This document shows, piece after piece, positions 12,301 through 26,600 of a DNA stretch of 64,000 bases. A model generated the notes under the pieces. It was given only the letters and a program-made list of their open reading frames with translations, did no database searches and was not told where the DNA came from. Each line of letters starts with the position of its first letter. Within the stretch, counting starts at the first letter, position 1. Position numbers and translations under genes: made by a program. Origin of the DNA: Rugalucina vietnamica (lineage: Eukaryota > Mollusca > Bivalvia > Lucinida > Lucinidae); assembly GCA_964017185.1 (NCBI GenBank), contig OZ024875.1:50237986-50301985 (forward strand), in the 5' to 3' direction.

Positions 12301-14602
12301 ATTAAGATGTCAAAGATTTTCCATTAAATTTTCAATTTTGCTTTCGAAAAAATTCTCTATACATGTATATTGCATGGGCAAGTTTTCGTAATGAATAACA
12401 TTTGATCGAAGGTATTTAATTCTGTACAGTAGCAATGATTTAATAGGCTGTTTGCTTTTATTGCATGCATGTCAGGATAAACACGGGTCATCAAAATGAC
12501 AAGAATATACCGGCCGCAACCTTTTCTTTGCGAAGCAAACACACTATCTGCAAGACCACTGCGGCCAGTCTTATTAAATTTTCGTACCTTAGTCGTCCGC
12601 CAGCATTACTTGGTAAGCTGTTAACGTACTAACCGTAATCACATATTAAGATTATGGCTCAATATAATTTATCACATATGATTTGACCACTCGTAAATGT
12701 ATACTGGCATGTATTATATCGAACCTACATGTAGTAGGAAGGAATTTTCGTAAAAAAAAAATATTCTCCATGAAAAACCACAAAGCCGTATAAATCATGA
12801 ACTGATGGGATCGCCTAAATTGATACCCTTTCGCCTTCATCCATGCATGGTTTAAACAACAAAAATAATCAACAAAACTTACAGAAATTATTGTTGACTT
12901 TTGTGGCATACTTGTAGAGTGGGAGAGACAGAATCACCAGGAGGTGTGTTTCAGCATGCATGTGTACTTGTTTCGTATTCACTTATAAACACGAAACTGC
13001 TCGAAAACTGTCTGCCGTAAAGTGAAGTATAAAATCAAGCAAATAAATAATGCTGACCGTGAAGCGAACACTTTCATATGACTTCATCCCAACTGACTGC
13101 TTTGTAAATCACCTAAACATGAATTAACTTGTCCATGTATTTTTATTGCCGAACATCCATCATTAAAAATGAGCCGTCTCGTGAGAAAACCAACAATGTG
13201 GTTTCCGAACAGGTCCGACACAAACCAGGCTGTTCAAGCACAAAAGTTGGCGAGAGGCTGGAAACTTTGGATTTAGAAAGTAGACGAATTGTACTTTCCG
13301 TATGGCGTAAACAAGGGCACTGATCAGCTTCGCAGATACGGCGAAGCTGATCAGCGCCTTTGGTTTCGCATATGCAGATTGTTTGTTTTCTCATGAGGTG
13401 GCTAACATCATTCTTGAGTAATAAGTTTTTAGTTTCCATTCTTATTTTATTCCACGAATTTGAAAGTTATATGGCATAATTTCTTTATAACGTCACAGAC
13501 AAAAATGGCAGAAGCGCTTTCGGAAGGAGAGGTTTCATCCACTTCTTATGCAACTTGACAGTATCGAATTCTTAAGAAATCTTTAGAAGAGGCTGAAATA
13601 TAATTACTTTTATTTACATGTACATGAATTAGGGAAAATGTCGGTTATTCTTTTTTTTTTTTTATCTTTTACGTATACATGATGTAACATCACTTCCTAT
13701 TTTGCCGCCATTTTTGTTACAATACGACATCGATATATAAATGTAGATGTACCAAACATACGTACTCATGTCTCTGCTGTTCATAGCGTGTCGGATGCTG
13801 TTTCGCTAGTTTTTGTTAGTGACGGGTTTGCTAATACGAATGTTGTGCAGCGAGGGGAGATTCATATTCTTCACTTTTCTGGGTGGTTGCTGTTGCACCG
13901 GTTCTGTATCAGCATTGCATATAGCCCATTTGGAATGCCAAGACATCTCAAACTTGGATAGAAGTCAAACAAAGCAGTGAAAACGTACCGACGTAACCGT
14001 GGCTGTGGACTAGGACGTTAGTAACAGCAATATTGCACAGTGATTTTTGTATTAATGCACATACATAATTTGTGTAGACGGTCCCGGTATTTTTTTAAAA
14101 CCGACACCAAAATATAAGGCCATGCATTAGTTTTCGTGCAAAATGAGTGTACCCGTTCCTGCTTTCTACGCAAACATTAAGTTTAAGCGCAAATTAGCTT
14201 TCGTAATCGCAATATCATCGCTTTGTGTTAGTTTCGTTTAGGATATTTAAACATGGAGTAGGAATTTCAAACGCTGATTGTTTCTTTGGTTCGTTGTAAT
14301 CTAACATGAATGACTGGTTTTCTTCCACTACCAGGATCCCTACATCAGGGATATTGTTGGCTTGAAAATGTAAGGGGCCATTTTGTGGAAAATGCTCAGC
14401 TAGAATCACAATCGCCAATCTCCTTACATTATAAAACCGGCCCATTATTTCAAAATGAAGGGGCCATTTTGAAAATTAAAGGGCAATTTTGCCCATGGCC
14501 CCTTCCAAAATTATCCCTGCTACATTCGATGTCCGGCGCTGTAGTATTACGAAAAATTGCCCACGCGATATACAGAGAGCGTCAACCTCGCTAAATATTG
14601 CA

Positions 14603-14637
<35 letters not shown>

Positions 14638-17600
14638 GTAAATAAATAAATAAACAAGAAAAGTTTTTTTTCAGCTCCAAAATTGGATAAATTCATAGTA
14701 GGAAATAAATGGTAGTTTTAATATTTATGCTTTAAACATTGATTGTCGGTACAGGTTGGAACCGCCTCGGTGAGGCGGTTCTAACAAATACATGTACCCA
14801 TAAATTATGTTGAGAGCAAAAAATAAGAAAATATGTACAGGACTTTTTCTCTATACAAAACTGGGTCCGGTTTCCGGTACCAAATTTTTTCCCAATTGGC
14901 TGAAAAAATTCCCAATTGACCTGGAATATTCCCAATTAGCAGAAAAATCCCAATTTAAAAGGTAAACTTTCCCAAGTTTGCTAAAAATTGCACTTTTTTT
15001 TTTCCAAAATTGTCGTATTTTTTCCCAAAATCGTCATATTTTTTCCCAATTTAATCGGTACCAAAAATTTCCCAAAAAGGTCAGAAAAAGCCCTGATGTA
15101 TAAGCCGGTTCATCCCAGTTTTACTTCAATAACCTGAGTCACGGCGTCAGAAAACCGGTCTGCATAGTTCCCGACCAGTTCTGACACAAACCAGCCTGTA
15201 CAGTCGCTGATGATGGATAGAACCTGAAATTTTAGATTTACGAAGAGGGGGAACAGCACTATCCGAGTAGCGGAAACAAAGGCGCTGATCACTCTTTCTA
15301 TTAAATATACTTAAAAGGATTATAAAAAAATAACTTAAAGGTAAAGTCGATTTTCATAATCGTGCACATTATTTCTCCGAGAAACTCCGCGAATAGGTAT
15401 ATCTGGACTTACCTGTTTTCTCGGGTAAATATCTGCGGTCGCGGTGAAATTTCGCGTCGGAATACATGAAACGCGAAATGTTTTAATGAAAAGAGAAATT
15501 TACCGTTCTTTCTCCGAGAAACGAGAAATATGTTGTTAAAACTTTACCGGGACTGTAAGGGTATATCGTGTGAAAAACTGATTTTCGTTTCAATAAAAAA
15601 TCAATGAGAATTTTTTGTCGTCTTAAATAATGCAAATCAGGAAAGATTTTCTCTGCGCATGGGCACACTTTTGAACCTCCAACTCATCATGGAACAATGT
15701 CAGCTGCTCCCAAATTAAAATAAATGAAAAAGAAAGAAAGTTCCTCGACACACAAGCTCGTAATTAAAACCATCAATTTCCCTATATGTTTAATTGAAAG
15801 TGGGGTAATTTCAATTTTATTCATTTTATTTCTTGAAAGTGTGAGTTATCTGCTGAGTAGTACATAGTGATTTTGAATGTGGGTTTATAACAGATTTAAA
15901 TCGTACCATTATTTAAATGATTTTGTTCACACTGTATGGTTTACTACTTTCAGCATGCCCATAGTCGGCATTCGAACAACTTCGTAAATACTCATCAAAA
16001 TGAAAATCGTTTTTTTGCATTCGGAAGACTGATATCTAATGCAGAAGTAGAAAATGCAATGATTTCTGATTGTATCATAGTTTGCTCAAAATTTAGTGGA
16101 ATATAATTGTTGTGTTTCTTGTTTTGTTCAGTATATAATTACACATTTGTTCTTTCATATACAGGTGCCAGTGTTACAAAGTACATGGAAAAGATAGAAG
16201 ACATCAGAAGTAGTAAGTGTTAAGCTAGATTCACATGAACAAAGTTTCTTTGCCAAAGATCACAATGCTGTGCAATCTATTGCATTATTAAATCTTGCAA
16301 TTCAATTTTTAATCAGCAAAACATCACTTATCTACAATACTACATTCTAATGCACTTGAGAATGTAATGCAATGTCTGATTGGATAACAACAAAAATTTG
16401 CGACAGTATATTCTGCGATATACTGTCGGAAACCCTGCGTCATGAGCAACGTTGCTTGTGATTGGTTAACATCGTGGTTATACGGTCGCTTGTGACACTC
16501 ACATTTAGTAAAAAACAATGCATTTTCGATGTTTATGGTTAAAAAGTACATTTCAATGGGGATAACAGTATTCAGATTTTTCATTTGGGGCAGTATGTGG
16601 TTGGATATATGATCGAAAATCATGTTTTTCGGCTCCGCTGAAGCATTGCCGTATTACAAAATTTCTGACCGTATATCTGAAGATATACTACAGTTATCCC
16701 CTAATTGACTGCATGCCCTGTGAACTTTTATATGAGCCTGTGCATGAGAAAACCAACAATTTGCATATGCGAAAACAAAGGCGCAGATCAGCTTCACGGT
16801 AACCGCGAAGCTGATCAGCGCCTTTGTTTTCGCTACTCGGATAGTACAATTCCTGTTCTACTTAAATCTGAAATTTCAAGCTTCTAGCTCTTTTCTGTTC
16901 GTGTACAGGCCGGTTTGTGTCGGACCTGGTCGGAACCCAAATTGTTGATTTCTCACGCACAGGCTCATGTAGAAAATTTGCTCAGTGCCTTTAACTCTGC
17001 CATTTTAGCCATACCACGAGAAACTGGTCTTCAGCATTTCCGACTAGGTCCGACACAAACCGGCCTGTACAGTCACAGTAGCAGGCTAGAAGCTTAAAAT
17101 GTTGAGCAGATGTAGAAGAGGAATAAATTATTGTACTACCTGGGTAGCGAAAACAAAGTCACTGATCAGCTGTGCAGTTGATCGGGGCCTTTGTTTTCGC
17201 ACAGGCAAAAATCTGGTTCTCGTGATGAGGCTCATTTGTGAAAGCTTCTTTTTTTTTGACAAAACACGGCTAACAAACCTTTAAATGCGTAACCGCCGGT
17301 TAAGAAAGAAAATCCGATTCACGCCCTTCCGGTTCCGCATATGAAGACCAAGAAAAGGTAAACAAAACGTACACTGCTAGGATCGATTGATGATTATATT
17401 TTAGTACAGAAATATATCGATTATCTATGAATGCTATTTTGTCACTTATTTACTATTGTAACTCAGCACCAAAGTAGCTCACAAAATAATTTGATGGTCT
17501 TTGAGTTATTTATTCCCTTCTTCGAACCTGGTGTTCCAACAAGGCCAAAGTCGGCGAAATACAACTAAAATTGGACAATTTGCTGGTAAATATCAAATTT

Positions 17601-20600
17601 TAGTGATTGTTCCACGACAAATTTACAGATATGTATTAACTAAATTGCATCTGACGTCTGTGCCAGTATTTCGTTGTGTGAGTGCCCGTCATTATCGATT
17701 TGAAGGGAAGGAAAAGATGGGTATGCATTTAATCATTAAAATATGAAGGATATATTTCAAGATACGTTTGAAAACCTCAACCTGTTCAAGTTATGGTATT
17801 TATTTCCCTGTAAAGCGTTTTGAAAGACATAAAACCAAGAAAAAACAAATTAAAGTATACAGAATGCTGTAAAATCGTCTTCATGAACAGGAATATCATG
17901 CATGTGAACTATTGTATTACATGTATTTCATAGACAGTTTGTATTATTTTATATCAAACATTTTCTCTGCGAATATCACAAACACACCAAATTTGAGTAA
18001 GCAACTATTAAGAAAGGACGAGAGAATGTGACAATAATCTTCAGCATAAAACAATTAACAAAAACAAAAACTTTAATACATGTGTGACTATATTGCTATC
18101 ATTCTAATGATTAAATTCGTAACCGAAATGTTGACACAGCTTTTAACCACATATGCATAGAATTCATTGGCCAGAGGACCAGACCTCACACAATGTTAAA
18201 ATCATCTGCGCACTGTATTGCTTTTCGTTAATATGGACATAATGAGCGGAAATCTAAAAATATCCCTGCGACTGACCCACATTTTCGTCGTGTACAATGC
18301 AATCCCAACATGTGTTTTGGGGTAGGAAATAAAAATCATGATTATAAAGAAAAAATTCTGGAAATCCTTTGGGGTCCAAATTTAGTAATGTCTAACTGAT
18401 AAAGCAGCATTGAGAGAATTACAACCCCTTTCACTCGAGTTTGCCGTTTGAGCATTTGCATCACACAAGAAGACCATGTGTTCCGAAGATCTGAGTTTCT
18501 TTTCATGTTGTCCTCAAAGACATCTGGGTTGATTGATCTGCTCATTTGAGTGACAGCTTCAAACTAAATGACCTTTAAAAACGGCAAACTCGAGTGAAAT
18601 TTTAACTTCCTATGTGGATGTTTTGCCATGTAGATACCAATCAGGTAACTGCTTAATTGATAAAATTCTGCTTTTCTCTCTATCCTGTTACAAATGTGTG
18701 TTCTCAATATGCATCAGGGGTCCAGTTACTGGGCTCTAGGGCGAAAAACTTCGCCCTAGGAGCCCAGGAATCGCCCTGGGGAGCCCCAAGGGCTACTAAA
18801 ACTTCGCCATGCTAATTTCTTCAACTTTTTTAAAAGCTTTACTTGTGTAAACAAATGGGTCATCAAACGATGTCTAGTGCAATCAACTGGAACATTATCC
18901 CTACCTGTCAACACTTCAAACAGCTGGCAGTTGGTTTGCTAATCCCTTCAGCATATCAATTATCATTGATTAGGTCATAATTGTGTTAAAATTGACACAT
19001 TTCAGTGATCATTCCACATGTGAGTGGTCACAGATTTACCTGTCATTTTTATCCGGGCCTATTTATCCATGCATTCAAATGAGATCAATAAAGTCAAAGG
19101 ATGCCTTTTTGATGTGGACAGTTATGTATCATAGTAATTGACATTTTGTGCACAGAAGTTGTTTTTATTTTTTATTTAAAGATCGTTTTTACAAGTTCTA
19201 GCTTTTACAAAATTGTTGTCCTTTCTATTTAGAGGTTCTTTATGTTTGTAAAATGATTTCACTGTTTCCCTAACTCCAAAATGCAGTCTAATAGAAATAT
19301 TAATAGAAGATTAGCAGAATATTTCCTTTCTTTTTTATTTGGTCATTAAAAATACAAGGAGTGGAAAACTATGTTGTATTTCAAATCAAGGATTTCATTT
19401 TAAACGGAAACAATCCAGTTCCGTATCATAAGTCGCTTTATTTGTCACTTCTCCCTAGGTCCCAAAACTTCTCCCTAACTTTCTTGGAGAGAGAAATGAT
19501 TTCTCCCTATTTTTCAAGGCCAGCAGGACCCCTGATGCATTGTATATGTTGTGCAAAGAATTTTGAAATAAAAATGTGCTTTAACCAAGCAATTACAATG
19601 TTTTTATCAGAAGAGGTGACATCTTTACCTACAGATAAATGCTGAATAGATTCTAAGAACACCTGGCACCTGGGACACTGTTTCAGTTCTAAAATAGAAT
19701 AAAAAGTTACCTGATTTACAAACAAACGGCAAACTCGACTGAACAAATTTGATTGACCTAAATGCTCAAACGGCAAACTCGAGTGAAAGGGGCTGTATAA
19801 TATCTGTCTTCGAATCGAAATATTTTACTCGGAAACACGAGCTGCAAAAGTTTGTTTACCTTTTGTTGGTCATCTGATGCGAAACCGGAAGGACATGAAT
19901 CGGATTTCTTTTCTTAACCGCAGTTACGCATTTAAAGGTTTGTTAGCCGTGAAAAGAGCCACATCATGCAAAACTTTCCTTTTTGCATACACAAAGACAA
20001 GGACAGAAATCAGATCATGAGATGTACAGTAACTGATCATAGCTGATCTCTACTCAGTGTCATTAGTTTTGCTTCTCGTAGATAAAGCAATCACTCTACT
20101 TGCTAGTAATGCCATATTGTCTGTTTTGTTTTCTCATGACTGTACTCATGAGTGCATCTAGAAAAAAAATCTGTTTTACTCCTCTATTGACTGTGGAGGA
20201 GTATGCACATATGAAATGAACATGAACAAATAGAAAACCTTTTTGCATGGTTCCTTATAATATAGGGATCAAAAATGATTTTCCATTCATTAACATTCGC
20301 TAGGTCCCGAGGGGAGTGTTGAAAACCGAGGGCGTAGCCCGAGGTTTTCAACACTCCCCGAGGGACCTAGCGAATGTTAATGAATGACAAAATCATTTTT
20401 GATCGCTATTATTGCATAAATTCTGCAGAAACGAATGAAATAAGGTGCAGAAACGAAAGAAACATGGTGCACTATATTTTACAGCCTCATCACATTTTCA
20501 TACGCGTAAAAGCTTTCGTTTTTATGCTCGTTCCGGGCGGACTTCAGTTTCTGATTACTAGCACGTGCTTTGCGTGGAGCCCGGTAACGGGCATAAGTAA

Positions 20601-23600
20601 AAGCCATGTATTAACAGCACGTGCGCGCGTGAATTGCAATATTAATGCATGGCATTCTCTTCATTAATAAATGGCTGTTAATATCGTGTGACACGGTTAT
20701 TTATGCAATAAGGTTTGATAAAAACAACTTGTACCGGATCACAATGACTTCATTGATAGCATACGAAAACACGCCCATGGAATATACAGATTTTTCTTCA
20801 GTTGTAAATTGTAGATTGTAAGTTGTAGAAAGTTTTTGATAGTTTTCTTATTTTTACTCAAAATATAGATTGTGTGTACAGGTTCTAACGAGTACCCACA
20901 ATCTATGTTTTGGAGCAAAAATAAGAAAAATAGGTATACCCCTGCACATCCCAGTTTACTATAAAAGTAGGGTATAAGGGGATATATATTACACGAGCAT
21001 ATTTTCCTGATGATTCCCTCTAGCTTGGCTCATTTTTCCATGAAGATTTGGTGGTTTGTCAGTCATCCTCTTTCACTGATACATGTACGTAGATGTTGCC
21101 AAAATAAAGGCAGTGGTATATTAAAAAGGTTCATGTTAATGTTGTAGTCTACCCTGCGGATCTCTTTTATGGCAGTTTTCAGCTTCTGTAGAAGTCGCAT
21201 GTATTATTTTTTATCACAACTCTGTGAGGTGAGGCCTGGTGACCCCTAGATATTTAAATTACGACAGTGTCATGAGAGAAATCTTTTTGACAATAGCTTG
21301 AATCATTTCCCCAATTCATCATCATCATTTCCTTTTTATAGTCCATTGTCTCCTGAGGGTTGGACTTGTTTGACAAGTCTTCAGTCCTTCTTGGATGATC
21401 TCTCTGCTCATGAGCGATTCTGATGATCAGCAGTAACCATACTAAGCTTCTTTCTGTTATCCCATGATTTCCTTGGTTTGCCGATCTTTTCTTTGCAACA
21501 CTCCACAACACAGTCTCCACCACTTCTCTAGCTTTCCCCCGCATCGTGCCCACATTGAGTGTGCCAGTATGGAAGGACTTTGGGCTTTCACTGGATTCGC
21601 CAGTAGGGCCTGACCCTGCAGCTCCTTGCCCCCAAGCTGCCAAGCTGGAGACACTACTGACTACTCCATGGTTGTCAGCTCTGCCTGAGTTTTTAGCTCA
21701 CCTGAGCCGAAGGCTCACAAGGTGAGCTTATAGGATGGCCATGATCCGGCGTCCGTCCGTCGTCCGTCCGTCGTCCGTCCGTCCGTCGTCCACAATTTCA
21801 AAGATCTTCTTCTCTGAAACCGCTTGGCCGATCTAGTAGAAATTTTATGTGGAGCCTCCTTTGGTAGTGGCATTTCAAGTTTGATTGCGAAATCCAGGTC
21901 ACATGACCAAGATGGCCGCCACGCCCATATATGGTAAAAACCCTTCAAAAATCTTCTTCTCCAGAACCGGTGGGCCGATTTCCACGAAACTTGGTATGTA
22001 GCATTGGGGACTTCAGCCCATCATAGTTTGATAAAATAATGACCCTTGGATGACCTTGACCTATTTTACGGCAAGGTCAAATTTGGAAACATAGGCTTTT
22101 ACATGGGAAAAAGTGAAAACTATGGATTTTTTGAAAACTGTTGCAGCCTGAGGCCTGAAAAGTGGTAGATGCAAACAACTAATGGAGTAGATAAAGGATT
22201 GTGATTAATATAGGTCAAGGTCATCTCTTGACCTTGGCCAGTATGTAATCCATACACACTTTTCAAAGATCTTCTTCTCTGAAACTGCTTGGCCAATCAA
22301 AGTAAAATTTTATGTGGAGCATCCATGGGTAGGGGAGACGAAAGTTTGATCGCGAAATCCAGGTCACATGACCAAGATGGCCGCCACGCCCATATATGGT
22401 AAAAACCACTCAAAAATCTTCTTCTCCAGAACCCACAGGTTGATTTTCACGAAACTTGGTATGAAGCATTTGGGGCTCCAGCCCATCATAGTTTGATCAA
22501 ATGATGACCATAGGATGACCTTGACCTATTTTACGGCAAGGTCAATTTTGGAAACATAGGCTTTTACATGGGAAAAAGTGAAAACTATGGATTTTTTGAA
22601 AACTATTGCAGCCTGAGACCTGAAAAGTGGTAGATGCAAACAACAAATGGAGTAGATGAAGGTGTGTGATTAATTTAGGTCAAGGTCATCTCTTGACCTT
22701 GGCCAGTCTGTCGTCCATACACACTTTTCAAAGATCTTCTTCTCTGAAACTGCTTAGCCAATCAAAGTGAAATTTTATGTGGAGCGTCTATGGGTAGGGG
22801 AGACAAAAAGTTTGATCGCGAAAATCCAGGTCACATGACCAAGATGGCCGCCACGCCCATATATGGTAAAAATCACTCAAAAATCTTCTCTTCCAGAACC
22901 GGTGGGCTGATTTCCACGAAACTTGGTATGTAGCATCGGGGACTTCAGCCCATCATAGTTTGATAAAATGATGACCCTTGGATGACCTTGACCTATTTTA
23001 CGGCAAGGTCAATTTTGGAAACATAGGCTTTTACATGGGAAAAAGTGAAAACTATGGATTTTTTGAAAACTATTGCAGCCTGAGGCCTGAAAAGTGGTAG
23101 ATGCAAACAACTAATGGAGTAGATGAAGGTATGTGATTAATTTAGGTCAAGGTCATCTCTTGACCTTGGCCAGTCTGTCGTCCATACACACTTTTCAAAG
23201 ATCTTCTTCTCTGAAACTGCTTGGTCAATCAAAGTGAAATTTTATGTGGAGCATCCATGAGTAGGGGAGACGAAAGTTTGATTGCAAAATCTAGGTCACA
23301 TGAGCAAGATGGCCGCCATGCCCATATATGGTAAAAACCACTCAAAAATCTTCTTCTCCAGAACCGGCAGGCCGATTTTCACGAAACTTGGTATGTAGCA
23401 TTTGGGACTCCAGCCCATCATAGTTTGATCAAATGATGACCATAGGATGACCTTGACCTATTTTACAGCAGGTCAAATTTGGAAACATATGCTCTTACAT
23501 TGGAAAAGTGAAACTATTGATTTTTTGAAAACTGTTGCAGCCTGAGACCTGAAAAGTGGTAGATGCAAACAACTTATGGAGTAGATGAAGGTATGTGATT

Positions 23601-26600
23601 AATTTAGGTCAAGGTCATCACTTGACCTTGGCCAGTCTGTTGTCCATACACACTTTTCAAAGATCTTCTCTGAAACTGCTCGGCCAATCAAAGTGAAATT
23701 TTATGTGGAGCGTCTATGGATAGGGGGAACGAAAGTTTGATCGTGAAATTCGGGTCACATGACCAAGATGGCTGCCATGCCCAACTATGGTAAAAACCAC
23801 TCAAATATCTTCTTCTCCAGAACCGGCTGGCCGATTTTCGCGAAACTTGGTATGAAGCATGACTCCGGCCCATCATAGTTTGTTGAAATAATGACCCTAG
23901 GATGACCTTGACCTATTTTACGGCAATGTCAATTTTGGAAACATAGGCTTTTACATGGGAAAAGGCGAAAACAGTGGATATTTTGGAAACTGGTGCAGCC
24001 TGAGACCTGAAAGTTGCTAGATGCAGACAACTAATGGAGTCAATGAAGGTAAGTAATTAATGAAGGCCAAGGACATTTCTTGACCTTGACCCCAGGTCAT
24101 TTAAATGTCAAAATTAAAATTATGGTTTTCTCAGAAATCACTGGGTTTGGAAACTATTGCAGCCTGAGACCTGAAACTTTGCAGATGCAGACAACATATG
24201 AAGTCAATAAAGGTGTGTGAGTATTCAAGGTCAAGGTCATTTCATGATGACTTAATACTCCAAGATCAGGCATCAGGTGAGCGTTCTCAGGACCAATGGT
24301 CCTCTGGTTTCTTTTATGTTGACTTGTCATGATTGTTTGTAGCAAGATTTTTATGGCAAGATGCCTTTCCTTTCACCAACTCAGACACTGTTCGACAGTC
24401 CAAATGATCTGCTGTTCCCTTCTGACTTAGGCTGTGTGCTCCAAGGTTGGCACCCTAAGAATTGTGCTCCTACGGAGGACCACTGCTGCAACACTGGCAT
24501 TGAATTTGATTAGTGTGCAGTTTGCTATGTCAAAAATTAATGTTTAGTTTTACATTCCTCCGTGGTAATTTTGTAGAACAATCTTACCAAACAGCCATTA
24601 CGAAAACAATGAAATGTAAAGAGATTTTATTTCAGCTGAAAAAAAAAAATTTGTTAAAACGCTGTACACCCCAGTCTTATTACATAAACATGGGGTTTAA
24701 AGCCAGATGTACTTAATGAAGGCGCTCAAAGGAACGTGCGTATCTTAGGGTCGAAACGTCATTTTACGCTGCATCGTAACGTCAGTTTTCGCTCGAAACG
24801 TCATTCCAAGCGTCAGTTTACGATGGAATACGAAACTATGCACATACAATTATGCAGAGGACTTCAGAAATGTAAAAGTTTTGATATAATTTATTATTTT
24901 TGCTCAAAATATAGACTGTGGACATGTTATCCCTAGGAAAACATCATTTGCTCGACAGTTAGCAATAATGAATACTAAATTGCGTTAGCAATTTTGGCGC
25001 AAAATCGACATCGCGCATAAAACCTACTGAATTCAGCAACTACTACCTCTCTTTGCACGCTTATAGGAGGAAAACGAATCCGGTAACTAAGGACTTTCTC
25101 GTTACCTACCTGTAGTTCAGGAATTTCTCAGTTTTTTAAAAAATCCTACTGTGGATTTTTTTAAATATATCAAGAAAATTAACAAAAAGGGGGTCTAAAA
25201 ATCCCATATTACGTTGACGTCAATGTATTTTCGCTCTCAAATTTGACGATTTTGAAGGCCGATATCTCGAAAACAAGCTTGGAATGGTATCAATTTCTTT
25301 TCATTTTCGTGTATGCAGGACATCAAAATACACTCACATGCAAAAAATAAAAATTTTCTACCATGAGGTCAATTACGTACATCTGGCTTTAAGGGGGTAT
25401 TTGAGGTCAATTACGTACATCTGGCTTTAAGGGGGTATTCATTTCATTGACATGTTTTCCTAATGACCAAGTTGCTAACTACAGCTGAAAAAAACAAATA
25501 GACAACAGATTGGTTACAGTACGTATACTTCTGGAACTGAAAATTGGCATCAGGGAAATTGTTTGTTCAAGTTTAAAGAACATTCATGAATTAAACATTA
25601 AGGTAATCAGGTTCAGTTTAATGCAAAGCATGCATGCTTATTACCAAACAAATTTGACAGTTTTCTCTGACAAGATAGTGCTTTACCCCAATCAAAGCAT
25701 TGATTTTTGGTTGGCCCATTAATACCTCGGTAAGGTCTAATGCTAAACAATGTTTCCATGAAAATAAACCTGTCTCTATGTATTTTCCTCATTCTTATGT
25801 GTCATCACTGTTGGGATTCTGGGAGGGCTCAGTCTTGGGCTTCTAGAATACCACTTGGTTTCCATGGGTATGGCTTATGAAATGGTAGAATTTTGTTACA
25901 CATATCTGATTTCAAATTGGAACTTTATACCAGTCTGATTTCAAATTGGAACTTTACACTCGTCTGATTTTCACATTGGAGCTTTACTCTTGTCTGATTT
26001 CAAAACGGAACTTTATACCAGTCTGATTTCGAATTGGAATTTTACACTAGTCAGATTTTCAGATTGGATCTTTCCAGTCAGTTTTCAGATTGGAACTTTA
26101 CATCAGTCTGATTTCAAATCAAACTTATCTTTTACACTTTGCCTTTGTTGCAAAGCAAGACAAAGTAAGTTTTGAGACATTGAAGAAAGTTGTCAAACTG
26201 TTTAATAAATATGGTACATAAATAATAGCCTTTATCTTTGATCAGATTAAAAGATTATCCGGCTGTTTAACAAATGGTTATGGGAGGGATTTAAATACAG
26301 GTCATTGTAAAATTTCAGCTAGATAAATTTATCTGCATGTCAGTATCACATTAACCATTTCACATTTTAAATACCCTGATATTGAATTGTAATGGATTTT
26401 CAATCATCTAAATCTCAAGAGTACAAAACATTCTAAATAATATATGAAATTCTTACTGTTTGAAGTTTTTCTTAGTAGAATTTGTGTTTACAAAACACTT
26501 TTCCCCCAACACAGGCCTGCTGTTGAAGTTGGCAAGTGAAGAAATGAAAAAAAAGATGAAGTTTGGTCTTAATCTAAAAAGATGTGGCTTTAAACACCTT

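Larger units (their letters stand above)
14547..15125. mobile_element. MITE-2 copy interrupted by a CAGG-type element
   Basis: The left end (ATTACGAAAAATTGCCCACGC), central hairpin (GGAACCGCCTCGGTGAGGCGGTTC at 14759-14782) and AAAATAAGAAAATATGTA precede 14838. The right part, CCCAGTTTTAC, resumes at about 15114. The insert is the 14838-15095 element. Confidence 0.65.
17265..19951. mobile_element. 2.7-kb inverted-repeat DNA element containing nested elements
   Basis: Left terminus CACGGCTAACAAACC... (17265-17367) and right terminus ...GGTTTGTTAGCCGTG (19849-19951) are inverted over about 95-100 bp, including ATGCGTAAC, AATCCGATTCA, CCGGTT and GGTAAACAAA. Both sides are bordered by AAAA. The interior holds no recognisable transposase; from 18421 it contains two further elements one inside the other. 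The open frame at 17501-17746 has no visible domain. Confidence 0.75.

Noticed and set aside
20374-20667. 97-codon frame in the palindrome-headed element as a transposase
   Set aside because: A related frame exists in copy 2 but not copy 3, no catalytic motif is visible, and the start lies in the palindrome.
21254-21643. 129-aa - strand frame as a host gene
   Set aside because: The N-terminal part matches LINE endonuclease (TLNVGTMRGK) and the rest is frameshifted repeat sequence.
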